This document shows positions 54,417 to 64,000 of a DNA stretch of 64,000 nt, one piece after another. The stretch is from positions 16,817,846 to 16,881,845 of the forward strand of contig NC_052667.1 in NCBI RefSeq assembly GCF_016802725.1. Reading direction: 5' to 3'. The notes beneath the pieces were generated by a model that saw nothing but the letters and a program-made list of their open reading frames with translations, had not been told where the DNA came from and made no database searches. The stretch's first letter is position 1; every line of letters begins with the position of its first letter. The stretch comes from Solenopsis invicta (taxonomy: Eukaryota; Arthropoda; Insecta; Hymenoptera; Formicidae). Made by a program: the position numbers and the translations under genes.

Positions 54417-54746
54417 AATTTTTGTTTTCTTATTTAAAATAAACTTAATAAAAAATCTAGAGTAAAGATCCATTTCTTTAATTGAATAAATTGAAAGAAG
54501 TTTTCAATTATATATTTATTTGCATTACATGTACAAAAGACTAAGAAAATATTGATTCTGGTAACCGTATTGATAATCTTCATTCTAACAGACATAAATT
54601 TTATCTAACTTTTATTTTTACATATAAAAACACAAGATAGTACTTGTAAGATTAAAACGCATATGTGCAAATTAATTTATGTATGCTAAAAATAATATAT
54701 TTCATAGGTACTTTTTATATAAAATAGCAATAATATTGATTGTACA
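54417..54746. other. Region between the two captured gene ends
   Basis: AT-rich sequence lying between the 3' end of the PSMB4 fragment (plus) and the 3' end of the MetAP1D remnant (minus), consistent with the shared intergenic space of two convergent genes. Nothing else recognised. Confidence 0.5.
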
Positions 54747-55639
54747 TTAAAGTGTTAGCACTTTGCATCCAGTATCTGTTATTAAAATTGTATGTTCAAC
54801 TTGAGCTGTCCTAAAATTATCAATAGTACAAGTTGTCTATCCATCTTCCAGAATTTCAATCTGCGTTGTTCCTTGACTTAAAGCTGGTTCAATAGTAAAT
54901 GTCATATCTGGTTTTATTTTGTCAGAAAAATCATTTGCTGTAAAATAAAAAAGAGGCGTTAAAATATCAGTATACATATAAGACAATTTAATATTTACAG
55001 TTATGTAGAAATTTATTTTAAAAGCAAGATATATTTGATCTATAAATTGGAATTAGATAATTTCTATTAGTCATATGCCAATGCGCGTTAATATTGATAG
55101 TAACAAAATATTTTCACTGTACCGAAGTGATAAATGTCTGGAGCACCATGAAAGTAAGTTCCGATACCACGACCCAAAAGTGCAGGTATTACATTCAAAT
55201 TGTGTTTATTTGTTGTCTCTTCTATTACATTACCTGAAAACAAAATAGAAAAATTATACAAAATGATAAAAATGAATGTTATAGCATATAACCAAATTAA
55301 GATTTTTAATCATGTACAAATTATTACCAATATTGCAGAAATATTCATTTGATTTGCATATTTCAATAGCTGACTTTAAACACAATTCTGTGATTATTAC
55401 CAATCGTTTGCCTTCAGAATGTACCTCACCAAAACATTGAAACATGACTGAGCAATCGTCGTGATAGCCATTACGATAAACCTATAATTTGCAATTATAA
55501 TTTTTTTTAACTAGGAAAAGAATACAATTTTATAAAACGTTTTTCATAAAAGATGAGACTACTTACTGTTATATTAACATTGAGTATATCACCTTCTTGC
55601 AAAGGCTTCCAATGTCTCATCCTTGTGTGCTCTCTACTT
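54747..55639 (-). pseudogene. Methionine aminopeptidase 1D (mitochondrial type) remnant, 4 exons, inactive
   Basis: MetAP1D removes initiator methionine from mitochondrial proteins using two metal ions. Exon remnants: 55567-55639 (LQEGDILNVNIT), 55328-55481 (VYRNGYHDDCSVMF ... EICKSNEYFCNIG), 55123-55233 (NLNVIPALLGRGIGTYFHGA then PDIYHF), 54747-54937 (DKIKPDMTFTIEPALSQGTT then QIEILEDG, a stop, and FRTAQVEHTILIT), all with GT-AG borders. Damage: a metal-binding Asp of the usual D-V-T motif is Asn, the catalytic His of GHGIG is Arg, and TAG replaces the Trp codon after ILEDG. The 5' third of the gene is absent. The last exon keeps its own stop at 54747. An actively translated enzyme is ruled out. 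Confidence 0.85.
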
Positions 55640-56154
55640 CTGCAAAAAAGAAAAAGTTAGTTTTAATTAATAAATAACACATCTTCTTGTATTGGATTGG
55701 CTTTGGTCTAATTGAGCTTTATAAATTCGTCATTACAACAACGATGATCAGAGATGCTTAGATGTAGTTAAATAAATTATAATTATAGCTGTAACAAATA
55801 CTTAAAATGTTAATTTTTAATATTTGTTACAGTTACAATTTATTTAACTATATCTAAGCATCTCAGCTCATCGTGTTGTAATGACGAATTTATAAACTTA
55901 ATTAGATTAAAACCGATCAAATACGGAAAATGTGCGAATATTTTTTTAAAAAATCTATTTGAAAAATATTTGCGAGTATACTTATCTTATATTTCCTCCA
56001 AGGTACCCAAATTTTATTTGCGACACCTTGTATACCAACGTTTGATATTTCGCGCTAACCTCCACAACTACAGTCGTTCTCATCTCTCGTTATAGTTGCG
56101 CGTTCAGAAATGCATCCAAAAAAAAGTGTCGCAACTATAATGAAAACGACTGTA

Positions 56155-56400
56155 CAATCGTGTTTATTATAGTTGCGACACTTTTTCTTAGATGCGTCTC
56201 TGAATATGCAACTATAACAAGAGCTGAGAACGTGATTGGTTCTTACTTGTGGATCCAACCAATTACATTTGTCGCACGATCAGCAAGGCTACATTCCAAA
56301 AACCATCGAAGAAAAAGTGTCGCAAAAAAAAATGTAACAAAAAAAAAACAATGTACCATTGTTCAATCCAATCTGAGATCCGATTAGTTATCGTAAACAC
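56155..56400. mobile_element. Fragments of Tc1-like MITEs
   Basis: CAATCGTGTTTATTATAGTT with GCGACACTTTTTCTTAGATG repeats the terminus of the preceding element. Then GATTGGTTCTTACTTGTGG, CCAACCAATTACATTTG and GGCTACATTCCAAAAACCAT match the 33112-33300 family. Right boundary unclear. Confidence 0.6.
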
Positions 56401-56402
56401 CC

Positions 56403-56621
56403 ATGAAAAGTGAAAATATTTACCATTGAAGTTAATGGAGAATTTTTCACATTTCCGCCTTAGGGAAAAAGTTTCATGAGGCTTGTTTTCTATTCCTGCA
56501 CTAGACTGAACTGGAACGTTCCATCTTGTTTTCACTAGCTTTCAAATATATATCTATTTCATTTTAAGTGCACACTAATTCAGGGAGTTCAGGAACAGAA
56601 AACAAACGGATGATCGACCCC
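56403..56621. mobile_element. Truncated MITE family B copy (B6) carrying A6
   Basis: The left arm starts inside the family (ATGAAAAGTGAAAATATTTA). The right arm reads CCTTAGGGAAAAAGTTTCAT, is split by A6, then GATCGACCCC. Confidence 0.8.
56479..56609. mobile_element. MITE family A copy (A6), duplication ATG
   Basis: AGGCTTGTTTTCTATTCCTG to CAGGAACAGAAAACAAACGG; ATG at 56476-56478 and 56610-56612. The insertion site within family B is the same as that of A3 in B2. Confidence 0.9.
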
Positions 56622-57754
56622 AGGGGGTCAATCATGTAATTTCACATGGAACTTCTCACGTTTCACTTTTCACTTTTCACTTTTCATTTTTCATTTTTCA
56701 CTCATAGAGAGTTCACGTGAATCTTTTCACGCACAGCGATTATGTATGAATAATGCACGGAAATTTAGTTTGCGTTCCGAAATTTACCATTAGAGGCTCA
56801 TTGCAACTATCAAGCAATCGTGAAAAAGGTTTCTATCTGCTTTTACAGTATAACTTTTACTGTAAAAATTTGGTTATATAAAAAAAATTGTAAAAAAATA
56901 TTCATAAATAAATAGCAATATTTCTTATATTGCATAAACTTAATTTACAAATATAATATATATTACATTTATTTTTAATGATCCGTATATTGTAACAACT
57001 ATTTTATTATGTAGTAATCTAATACTCAAAATTACATTGTAATTTAATTCAAACATTGTTTTTCAAAATTAATTTTAATTAGTTTTTTATGTGTGCAAAT
57101 TTTAAAGTAAATTAATTTTATTAGTCATTAAATTTAACTTTGTTTAATTAAAAAATATTGAATAATTTAGAATATGGACCTTGATCAAAACTGAATTCTC
57201 CGGTCACACATGTATTTTCCAAATTTATAAGTTATAAGCACTTACATGATAGATTAATATTCTATTTCACAAGTTTCCGCACCTTTCTTATATCATTGAG
57301 TATCAAAACGCGTTTAAAGTATATTTTTATCTAAATTTGCATTTGATGAAACCTCATTCTATATAATTATCAAAATATCAATTTGTCAAATATAAATAAC
57401 AAACCTAATTACATCACAAAAGCATTATTTTTATTTATGTATGTATTACTTTATCCTATCAACGCAATGCAATACCAAAAAGGTTAACCTTTTCAATAAT
57501 ACGTCTTCAAACTGTTACCACACTGTTACCACACTTTCATTCTTATTTCAAAATACATACAATTGATTAATTCCCTAAATTTTCACCTTTTCGCCATCAC
57601 GGCTGATGGCGAAAAAGTTCACGTGAAAAAGTTCATATTTCCGCTCATAGGCTTGTTTTCTATTCCTGCACTAGACTGCACTGGAACGTTCCTTCTTGCT
57701 TTCGCTAACTTTGAAATATCAATTTATTTCATTTTAAGTGTACACTTATTTTTA

Positions 57755-58800
57755 GGCCCAGTTTCACAACTTTGGGTTTAATCCGAGCTTAGTTGAACTA
57801 CCGTCAAGTTTAACGCCACGGTTAAACTTCTATCGCGTTTCACAACCAGATTTTAACTCTAGGTTACGTAAACCTATAATCTATGCAAAGAAACTTCAAC
57901 AGACTTATCTTTCTTCTAGAACAAGTAGTGTGATTGGTTGTTACCGAAGAGTAGGGAATGAGATATTACAGGTTCTATACACCAAAGCAAAAAATAATGA
58001 ACAAATTTAAAAGTTTTAAAGTTTTCTTCTTACATGTTTCCAAATCAGTTTGAACTAAACAATTAAATTCAATTGTTACTGTAAAAATTTACACTTTATT
58101 AAGTACATTAAACATTGGAACACTAATTAGAAAAAAATTTCTCATAAAATAAAGAACAACAGATTAGAATAAAAGACAAAATTGAGTTTTGAAAAAAATA
58201 AATAAATCTAAAAGACAGCCACTCGAAATAAAAAAAAGCTGTTCTTTGGAAAAACACATATATGGTCATCGTAATTATAGTATGTAATCTATAAGTACTA
58301 ATTTAATAATATTACAAAACTATTTTTACTGTTCTGTTTTATGAGAAATTTCTTCTTTGATTTCTCTTAAGACTGCAGTAACAGATTCCTTGGTTAAGCG
58401 AAATCGAGCATAAAAATCAATGTCATCAAATTCTTCAAATTCTTCAAAATATGACGGTCGTCTTCTAATTATTCTCGGGCGTCGATTTATTATTTGCACA
58501 AAATCTTCATCGTTAGATGACGATAACATATATTCCAGAGCCATATCTTGCAACATAACCTTTTTACAATTCCGTGGAGATATCAGCCATGAAGTACAAT
58601 ACTCGAAAGATTACTGAAAGCAGTGGCGCTGCAGTATTAAACCTCGGTTATCTACCTTAAACGCCCGAATTTCGCCGTTCAACTTTAACCGCAGTTTAAC
58701 AACGTTAACCGAGGTTTAAGACAGTTATGGGACACAATATTTTCCGTAAACCAAGTTTAAAGGTTTAAACTCCGGTTAAACTAAGTTGTGAAACTGGCCC
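57755..58800 (-). mobile_element. PIF/Harbinger deletion derivative, 1046 bp
   Basis: Ends GGCCCAGTTTCACAACTTTG and, complemented, GGGCCAGTTTCACAACTTAG, with TTA outside (57752-57754 and 58801-58803). Sub-terminal GGTTTAA/TTAAACC motifs are numerous on both sides. It contains the 5' piece of a Harbinger transposase gene on the minus strand. Confidence 0.85.
58326..58556 (-). pseudogene. Harbinger transposase (HARBI1-like) N-terminal remnant, 76 codons
   Basis: MLQDMALEYMLSSSNDEDFV ... SYFEEFEEFDDIDFYARFRL ... TKESVTAVLREI. The FDDIDFYARFRLTKESV segment is the helical region preceding the DDE nuclease in Harbinger transposases. The frame stops at TAA 58326-58328 before any catalytic residue, so this is a truncated remnant in a non-autonomous element. 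Full-length proteins are several hundred residues. Confidence 0.65.
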
Positions 58801-58863
58801 TTAGAGAGTTCAGGAACAGAAAACAAACGGCATGAGTGAGTTACATGATTCCGTGGAATCGTA

Positions 58864-59064
58864 CACCCAAGGACTTTGATTCTGTCCATGGGGAAATTTT
58901 CCAAACTGAGAAGTCGCTATCTTTCTACATACTTACAGTTCATGATTAACGTAACGACCAATAAGCTCTAGTCGTTTTATTAATCATGAACTGCGAGTAT
59001 GTAGAAAGTCGTGACTTCTCAGTTTGGAAAATTTCCCCATGGACAGAATCAAAGTCCTTGGGTG
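58864..59064. mobile_element. MITE family C copy (C4), TA-flanked, 201 bp
   Basis: CACCCAAGGACTTTGATTCT to AGAATCAAAGTCCTTGGGTG; TA at 58862-58863 and 59065-59066. The empty site GAATCGTACATGATCG is present in T copy 1 (52805-52820). Confidence 0.95.
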
Positions 59065-59144
59065 TACATGATCGTGCAGTTCACGTGAAACTTTTCACTT
59101 TTCACGTTTCCGCCCTAGGGAAAATGTTACATGATAGACCCCCT

Positions 59145-59296
59145 GGAATAGAAAACAAGCCTACAATCGACCCCCTGTTCCTGAACTCCCTGAATTAGTG
59201 TGCACTTAAAATGAAATAGATATATATTTGAAAGTTAGTGAAAGCAAGAAGGAACGTTCCAGTGTAGTCTAGTGCAGGAATAGAAAACAAGCCTTT
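59145..59296. mobile_element. Broken family A copies with a family B end between them
   Basis: GGAATAGAAAACAAGCCT (right end of A), then CAATCGACCCCC (end of B), then a 5'-clipped A copy from TGTTCCTGAACTCCCTGAAT to CAGGAATAGAAAACAAGCCT. The order could arise from nested insertion followed by deletion. Confidence 0.65.
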
Positions 59297-59299
59297 TAT

Positions 59300-60530
59300 G
59301 AACTCTACTGATGTTTTTGAACGCAGTCTTGCATCGTTGATGTGACAGGTTTTTTAACCTGAAAAGTTGTTAATTTTAATAATTTAATATCTCGATTTGC
59401 AAAGCAGAGCAAAACATTTTTCTTGCCAGATTTCGTGCAAAAAGACGTCGAAGAAGCTTAATTTCATCGTAATTGGAGGTGAGGAGGTTAAACTTAATAC
59501 TTATCAAAAGAAATCTTAATTAAAAACTTTTTAAGTAGTTTATTATGTTTTATTATGTTCCCTTATTGTGTATAGAAAGGCAGTGCACTTTTAGGTTTAA
59601 TAATAATTCACAGAAAAATGATGCAATATATAAATAAAAATTTCAAGATTTAATAGGAACTTTACATGGTCAGTAGTACTGTCAGTATCAACAAATACAA
59701 TATTATTGATCATATATGTTTAATATTGATGGATTGTTGTAGAATATTGATCCAAATTTCTTGATTTTCAAGTATCAGTATCTCTGTGTGATAGGCATAT
59801 TGACAGTAATTCTGATTGTATAAAATTGATGCATCAGTATTTTTATCAGCATAGTTCCACAAGCGTGAATAATATATTATAATTGCAAAAATAATCTTTA
59901 AGTTATAAAAGTATTGTTTCCTACTGTTAGTATTACTGATACAATATTACTGATAGAATATTACAATATTTCTAGTATTACACGATCAATTTTATTGATA
60001 ATATAATCATGTAAGACCTACATAATATGAACCTGTAACAGCATATCAACAATAATCTATCATTACTAATTCATGCAGCAAATATCAACATTTTTAATTT
60101 AAATGATATGATAATACAGACTAATGAGAATAACAATGCATTTGAAAGGGTGCAAATAATTTGTAAAGAAAACCTTTATTGTTCACAGTAACATCAACCG
60201 TATTAACTCGTTTTGAATTATTATCAGCGATATAAATGATCTTGTGGAATTTGATAAACTTAAAAATAAATGAATTTATTTACTAAATTTTGCAAGATCA
60301 TTTGTATAGTTGTTAATGACAGGAAATTAGTCGAAATGTTCAATATTATTGTGAATAATAGAAGCTTTTTTTAAAATAAGTTATTTGCATTTTTAAAGGG
60401 TTGTTAAGTCTTATGTGAATATGATGCTAGAAAATGGTTTAATTGTAAGATTTTGGACAGAAAGAAAATATTTTTTACCAATAGGCATTTGGACAATTTG
60501 ATCAACTGATTGCCCATTTCTATCAATGTA
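59300..60530. other. Gene-free AT-rich sequence
   Basis: Contains many AATATTGAT/TATCAGTATT-like phrases (about 59690-60010). No gene or bounded element recognised. Confidence 0.5.
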
Positions 60531-60531
60531 A

Positions 60532-60728
60532 CCCTTAAACACACTATCAGAAATCTTCGAAATTGTTTGCTGTGTGAAGATGGAATGAGAAAGATTTGGG
60601 CTAAGTAAAAAAGAAGTTTCAAGTCTCCTCTATCAACCGCTATAGTTGACCAACTTCATTGCTCAACTAAATTGGCACGGAAGTAAAGTTTTTTTAGAAA
60701 AGTTTAGACTTTTTAGTGTGTTTAAGGA
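60532..60728. mobile_element. 197-bp piggyBac-like MITE
   Basis: CCCTTAAACACAC to GTGTGTTTAAGGA; TTAA follows (60729-60732) and the left flank reads GTAA. The interior matches 36286-36506. Confidence 0.75.
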
Positions 60729-60732
60729 TTAA

Positions 60733-61800
60733 CTTTGATTTCATAATCAGTTTGACTTACTCTTTATCTTTTTCTAATTCTTAGAACTAAAGAAAGATAA
60801 ATAATAAGTTAAACTGATTGTGAGATTAAATGTTAATCTGTGTTGGTAGAAATAGGCAGGCATAATACGATTGGTCAATTCTTTCTTTGTTTAGATCTTA
60901 CAATTAATCCGATTTCTAGCATTGCAGACACCAGACTTTCATTAGCCTTAATACCCTAGTTTACACAGAGTACTTTGGCATGCATACTAAATAAAAGTTT
61001 ATAACGTTACATGTGCTGAAGATGCGTATTATTTTAATTTAATATGTTTGATGCATATCAGACTAAAACGTTTACATCATTGAACTAAGTTAATTTATTG
61101 CAAAGTGCTATTAACTGTTGCGATCATCAGTCGTCAAGAAGTTAAAAGTTGGTCAATTATCGTTTGATAACCGTTACTGTTTATTGCAATTGGAAATAGC
61201 ATTTTTTAACTAGTAGTTGCCATCATTTGTAACTGGCGATGGAGTATTTGCAACTTATTGTAGAACGCCCATTAGAATTTGAAGAGTCCTTGAAATAACT
61301 ATGCCTACTTTGGTCTCTGAGGAAGCAGTCATAAGTAGTATATTAATCGTCAGGAGGGCACTCACAAAATACAAAACAAAAGTTATAATTGCTATATTAA
61401 AGACGAACATACGCTATCATCATAATCAAATTGGATTTTATCTGACATGACGGCATAGATCTAGGAACATCTGGAGGTCAATTATGTAATTTCACGTGAA
61501 ACTTTTCAAGCATATTAAAAATCAAGGAATTAGTGATAACCATAAGACTTAGTTGATTAAGGCTATTATAAAAACATATGTAGTTCTTTGTTAATTTCAT
61601 GAAAAAAAAAACGTCCAACATAAATGGGAAAAAAAAATATTTTACAGAAATATTCAAAACTAATTTAATTTAAAAACTAATAAAATATAATAAGCATTTT
61701 AATTTTTGGAATAAAATAATTTGTCATATATTAAGAGTTTATATACATAGATATAAAGTTTTTATAATACACGTATTAAAATAGTTGTATAATATTTCGC
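60733..61800. other. Gene-free sequence with a short element T fragment
   Basis: At 61471-61508, AGGTCAATTATGTAATTTCA then CGTGAAACTTTTC matches the left end of element T. An imperfect inverted pair AATCAGTTTGACTTACTCTT / AAGTTAAACTGATTGTGAGA flanks 60740-60825. Nothing else recognised. Confidence 0.45.
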
Positions 61801-61813
61801 TCATAGAATGAGA

Positions 61814-62095
61814 CTACGTTAAATTTAACGAATTTTGACTGTGTCGAAAGATTTGAATAGCATGTAAATACGACGATTGAAAGAGTAGGGAAAGAATTTC
61901 GTGAAGGACGCACGCGTTGATCATAGCGTCGTCAGTCGGTGTCGAGAAGCGAACGAGAAAACCTCGATAATATGTACAATTAGCGACAGCAATGTAAGGT
62001 TGATCATAGTGTGTGACAAATAAATATATACTAAATTCGATCTTTAATTGACTCGATTTATTTGCAAGACAATTCATTAACAATAGTTTTACCAT
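61814..62095 (-). other. Unassigned 93-codon open frame
   Basis: The stretch 61840-62010 is less AT-rich than its surroundings and open on the minus strand (VTHYDQPYIAVANCTYYRGF, LVRFSTPTDDAMINACVLHE). No family was recognised, no splice context is convincing and codon use is not distinctive. It may be a 3' UTR, part of a repeat, or a real small exon. Confidence 0.2.
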
Positions 62096-62099
62096 GTAT

Positions 62100-63148
62100 A
62101 TAAAAAGTATTTGTTGATTTCTTTAACACTGATTTTGTCTTTTTTTCTTTTTTTAAATGTTAGGGGAAATGTTACATGATCGACCCCTTCCTGGGACTTA
62201 GCTGAATTGATGAATTGTATCAAATACACTTTAGAAATGTCTTTGGTATAATCTGTTATCGCCATTACCGTGGGGAGGTGTTTTAGACATGGAGAAATTG
62301 AATGAGATCAGTACATGGTACAAATACATAGTCATAATAACAAACTTTGAATTCTAGCACTCAAGGGAGTATGTCTATTAAGCTAGAATGTTAACATAAG
62401 CATAATAATATGGAGGATTTAGTTCTTTTTATGTTCTAATTTATTGCTCTAATCTTGATTTTATTGCTTTAGCTGTTCAGTAAGAAATAATTTTAATACT
62501 AACTTTGAATAAAGTTAAAATGTTCATAAAAAATAATAACAAAAATGTTTATTATAATATAATTTAGTACTAATTATGTGCTTAACTAGTTTACCACTTA
62601 TTCGTCATCGTAATTTTTTGTTCCTCACTCGCCATTGTAGGGTCACTTGTGTTTTACGTTTCTGGTAAAAGGTACCGTAATGAGATGGTTTTTAACCGTA
62701 ATTTTACTTAGTTTTAACCTTCTATTATAGTATATGATTAAAAAGTGAATGGCAATAACAATTAGTGAAACTATGTAATTTTGGCAAATATGTAAACAAA
62801 ATTACAGCAAATATATGGTAATTTTTGAAAAATCACAACTTTTTTAAAAATTATTGTAGGAAATTGATTAAAAAAAAAAAATAGTTAATGGATCATATTT
62901 TTATAAAGAAAATGTTGTATTGAATTTATAATTTAATATTAATAATTTAATATTAATTGAATTCATAATTTAATATCAAGTTTTGCAACATGAATAACTC
63001 TTATTTTTATGATATACAATTAGCAGATACGGGATTTTTAATAAATATAGCTTTAGCATTAGTTCTGTGAATCTTAATGAATTTTAGTATAAATTTAGTG
63101 TTACAATTAAAAATTATATTTTTATATTTATGTTTGTTTAAACTATAC
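62100..63148. other. Gene-free AT-rich sequence
   Basis: GGGGAAATGTTACATGATCG then ACCCC (62162-62186) is another stray end of the T/B families. Otherwise nothing recognised. Confidence 0.45.
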
Positions 63149-64000
63149 AGGGTGTCTTGCGATCACCGAGCAATATTTTAACAGTGTATTCTGGATGTAA
63201 AGTGGAGCAAAAAGTTTTAATACAAAAATGTCGAGGCTATAGTAGTTTTTGAATTATAACCGATCAAAGATAGCCAGTAATGTCGCGTAGAATTCGTGCG
63301 CTCAGGCTCGTAGTTGGACAGCATGCTCATCGGTTTATCATTTATTACTGATTTTACATAATATTTATTTTTACTACACATCTGATTCGTAAGAACGTTA
63401 CTAATTATTACTGTAAAAAGAAAGTTTGTTTTTATATTTTTAAAAAACCATGTATGATAATTGATAAGTGAAAAATACCTATTTAATTTGTAATATTATA
63501 TTGTTATCAAATGTTAGTTTACAATTGTATTTTAAGATCGACAAATAATCGCGTGCAGTTTGTATGAACTAGAAGTTAAAAAGTAGAGAAGAAGAGGATA
63601 TTATGGATGCTATCGACAATATAGCTATACCTATTATTTCCGTTATTAGGTGACATTTTAACAATTGCTTATGGATTTATTTGTTTAGTAGCCCGCCGTT
63701 TTTAGCTTATATGTCAATACATAATGACTGACAATTGTTATAAGTCATTTTTATTTTTGAACACTTCTAAACTTTTTCAAGGTACACTTTTAATCTTTAA
63801 TTATATACGCTTCCTTATTTTTAAAATTGAGTGTGTTATCACACGAAGGTACATACATTCGAGTGTTTTTTTTTTGTTATTTAACTTTTTATTTAGCTGT
63901 GTACATTTTGAGTTATACAATGTTAAAACAATAACATGGAATTTTGTTAATATGGTTTTTTAAGCGAAATTTTTATATCGAAATATTTTTTCGATAAATC
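63149..64000. mobile_element. CAGGGTGTC-type foldback element, left part (runs off or ends unseen)
   Basis: Starts CAGGGTGTCTTGCGATCACC after TA (63147-63148). Blocks TTTTAATACAAAAATGTCGA, TGCGCTCAGGC and AGTAGTTTTTGAATTATAA match, in order, the left arm of the palindromic element at 2468-3452, with many changes. The complementary right end is not found before position 64000. Confidence 0.65.

Larger units (their letters stand above)
53459..56152. mobile_element. 2.7-kb TA-flanked composite transposon with long inverted arms and captured host gene fragments
   Basis: Ends CAGTCGTTTTCATTATAGTT and AACTATAATGAAAACGACTG are exact complements with TA outside (53457-53458 and 56153-56154). Arms 53459-54161 and 55449-56152 are inverted copies of about 703 and 704 bp, roughly 97% alike where compared. 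Each arm starts with an 81-82-bp foldback (CAGTCG...GAACGACTG), then unique sequence, an inner palindrome near TTAGATGTAGTTAAATAAAT, then an exon of a MetAP1D-like gene. The spacer 54162-55448 holds a PSMB4 fragment on the plus strand and the rest of the MetAP1D remnant on the minus strand. The CAGTCG terminus and TA target are Tc1-like. No transposase. Confidence 0.8.
57649..58830. mobile_element. MITE family A copy (A7), duplication CAT, carrying a Harbinger derivative
   Basis: AGGCTTGTTTTCTATTCCTG at the left and CAGGAACAGAAAACAAACGG at the right; CAT at 57646-57648 and 58831-58833. The empty site CTCATGTGTGAGTTACATG is seen in T copy 1. Confidence 0.9.
56622..59143. mobile_element. Element T copy 2 (about 1.13 kb plus A7 and C4)
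   Basis: Ends AGGGGGTCAATCATGTAATT and, complemented, AGGGGGTCTATCATGTAACA. Colinear with copy 1 outside the insertions. Subtracting A7 (57649-58830) and C4 (58864-59064) leaves about 1.14 kb, matching copy 1. A small local duplication ACTGTTACCACACTGTTACC is present near 57510. Confidence 0.85.

Overview
The window is nuclear DNA from an insect, most likely a hymenopteran and probably an ant. The two host genes have insect-type short exons with GT-AG introns. The intergenic DNA is AT-rich and full of TA- and TTA-flanked DNA transposons, long microsatellites and purine-rich arrays. The species cannot be named from the sequence alone.

Host genes. Only two intact-looking genes were recognised, both on the minus strand. 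Vinculin occupies 894-5595: seven coding exons encode the first 421 codons, and the rest lies beyond position 1. The nucleolar ribosome-biogenesis protein NOP14 occupies 40333-45104: five exons, 911 aa, complete. Broken host sequence also occurs: a decayed methionine aminopeptidase 1D copy, a proteasome beta-4 (PSMB4) 3' fragment, a 5S rRNA-like fragment and a Harbinger transposase remnant.

Layout. 1-6.06 kb: tail of a TTAA-flanked element, then the vinculin 5' half with a 985-bp palindromic element in intron 2. 6-11 kb: AT-rich DNA, a CpG-rich island (7.2-7.56 kb) and a complete TTAA-flanked element (9.38-10.36 kb). 11.3-16.6 and 27.9-32.7 kb: diverged purine-rich tandem arrays with about 295-bp and about 410-bp periods. 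16.6-27.9 kb: a four-deep nest, in which the array was hit by a small TIR transposon, that by a LINE, and that by a Ty3/gypsy LTR retrotransposon with an intact 1410-codon gag-pol. 33-40.3 kb: foldback elements and a roughly 640-bp (ACGC)n tract. 40.3-45.1 kb: NOP14, with MITEs in its introns. 45.4-59.3 kb: a very dense MITE graveyard in which a few families are inserted into one another in both orders. 59.3-64 kb: mostly featureless AT-rich DNA with two more element pieces.

The most unusual object is 53459-56152, a TA-flanked element about 2.7 kb long with roughly 704-bp inverted arms. It carries intron-containing fragments of two unrelated host genes arranged tail to tail, as expected if a transposon captured a piece of a convergent PSMB4-MetAP1D locus. 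It is also the fourth in a row of TA-bounded elements, each separated from the next by a single TA dinucleotide. Boundaries were read by eye; family names rest on motifs, TSD size and terminal sequence, not on database searches.
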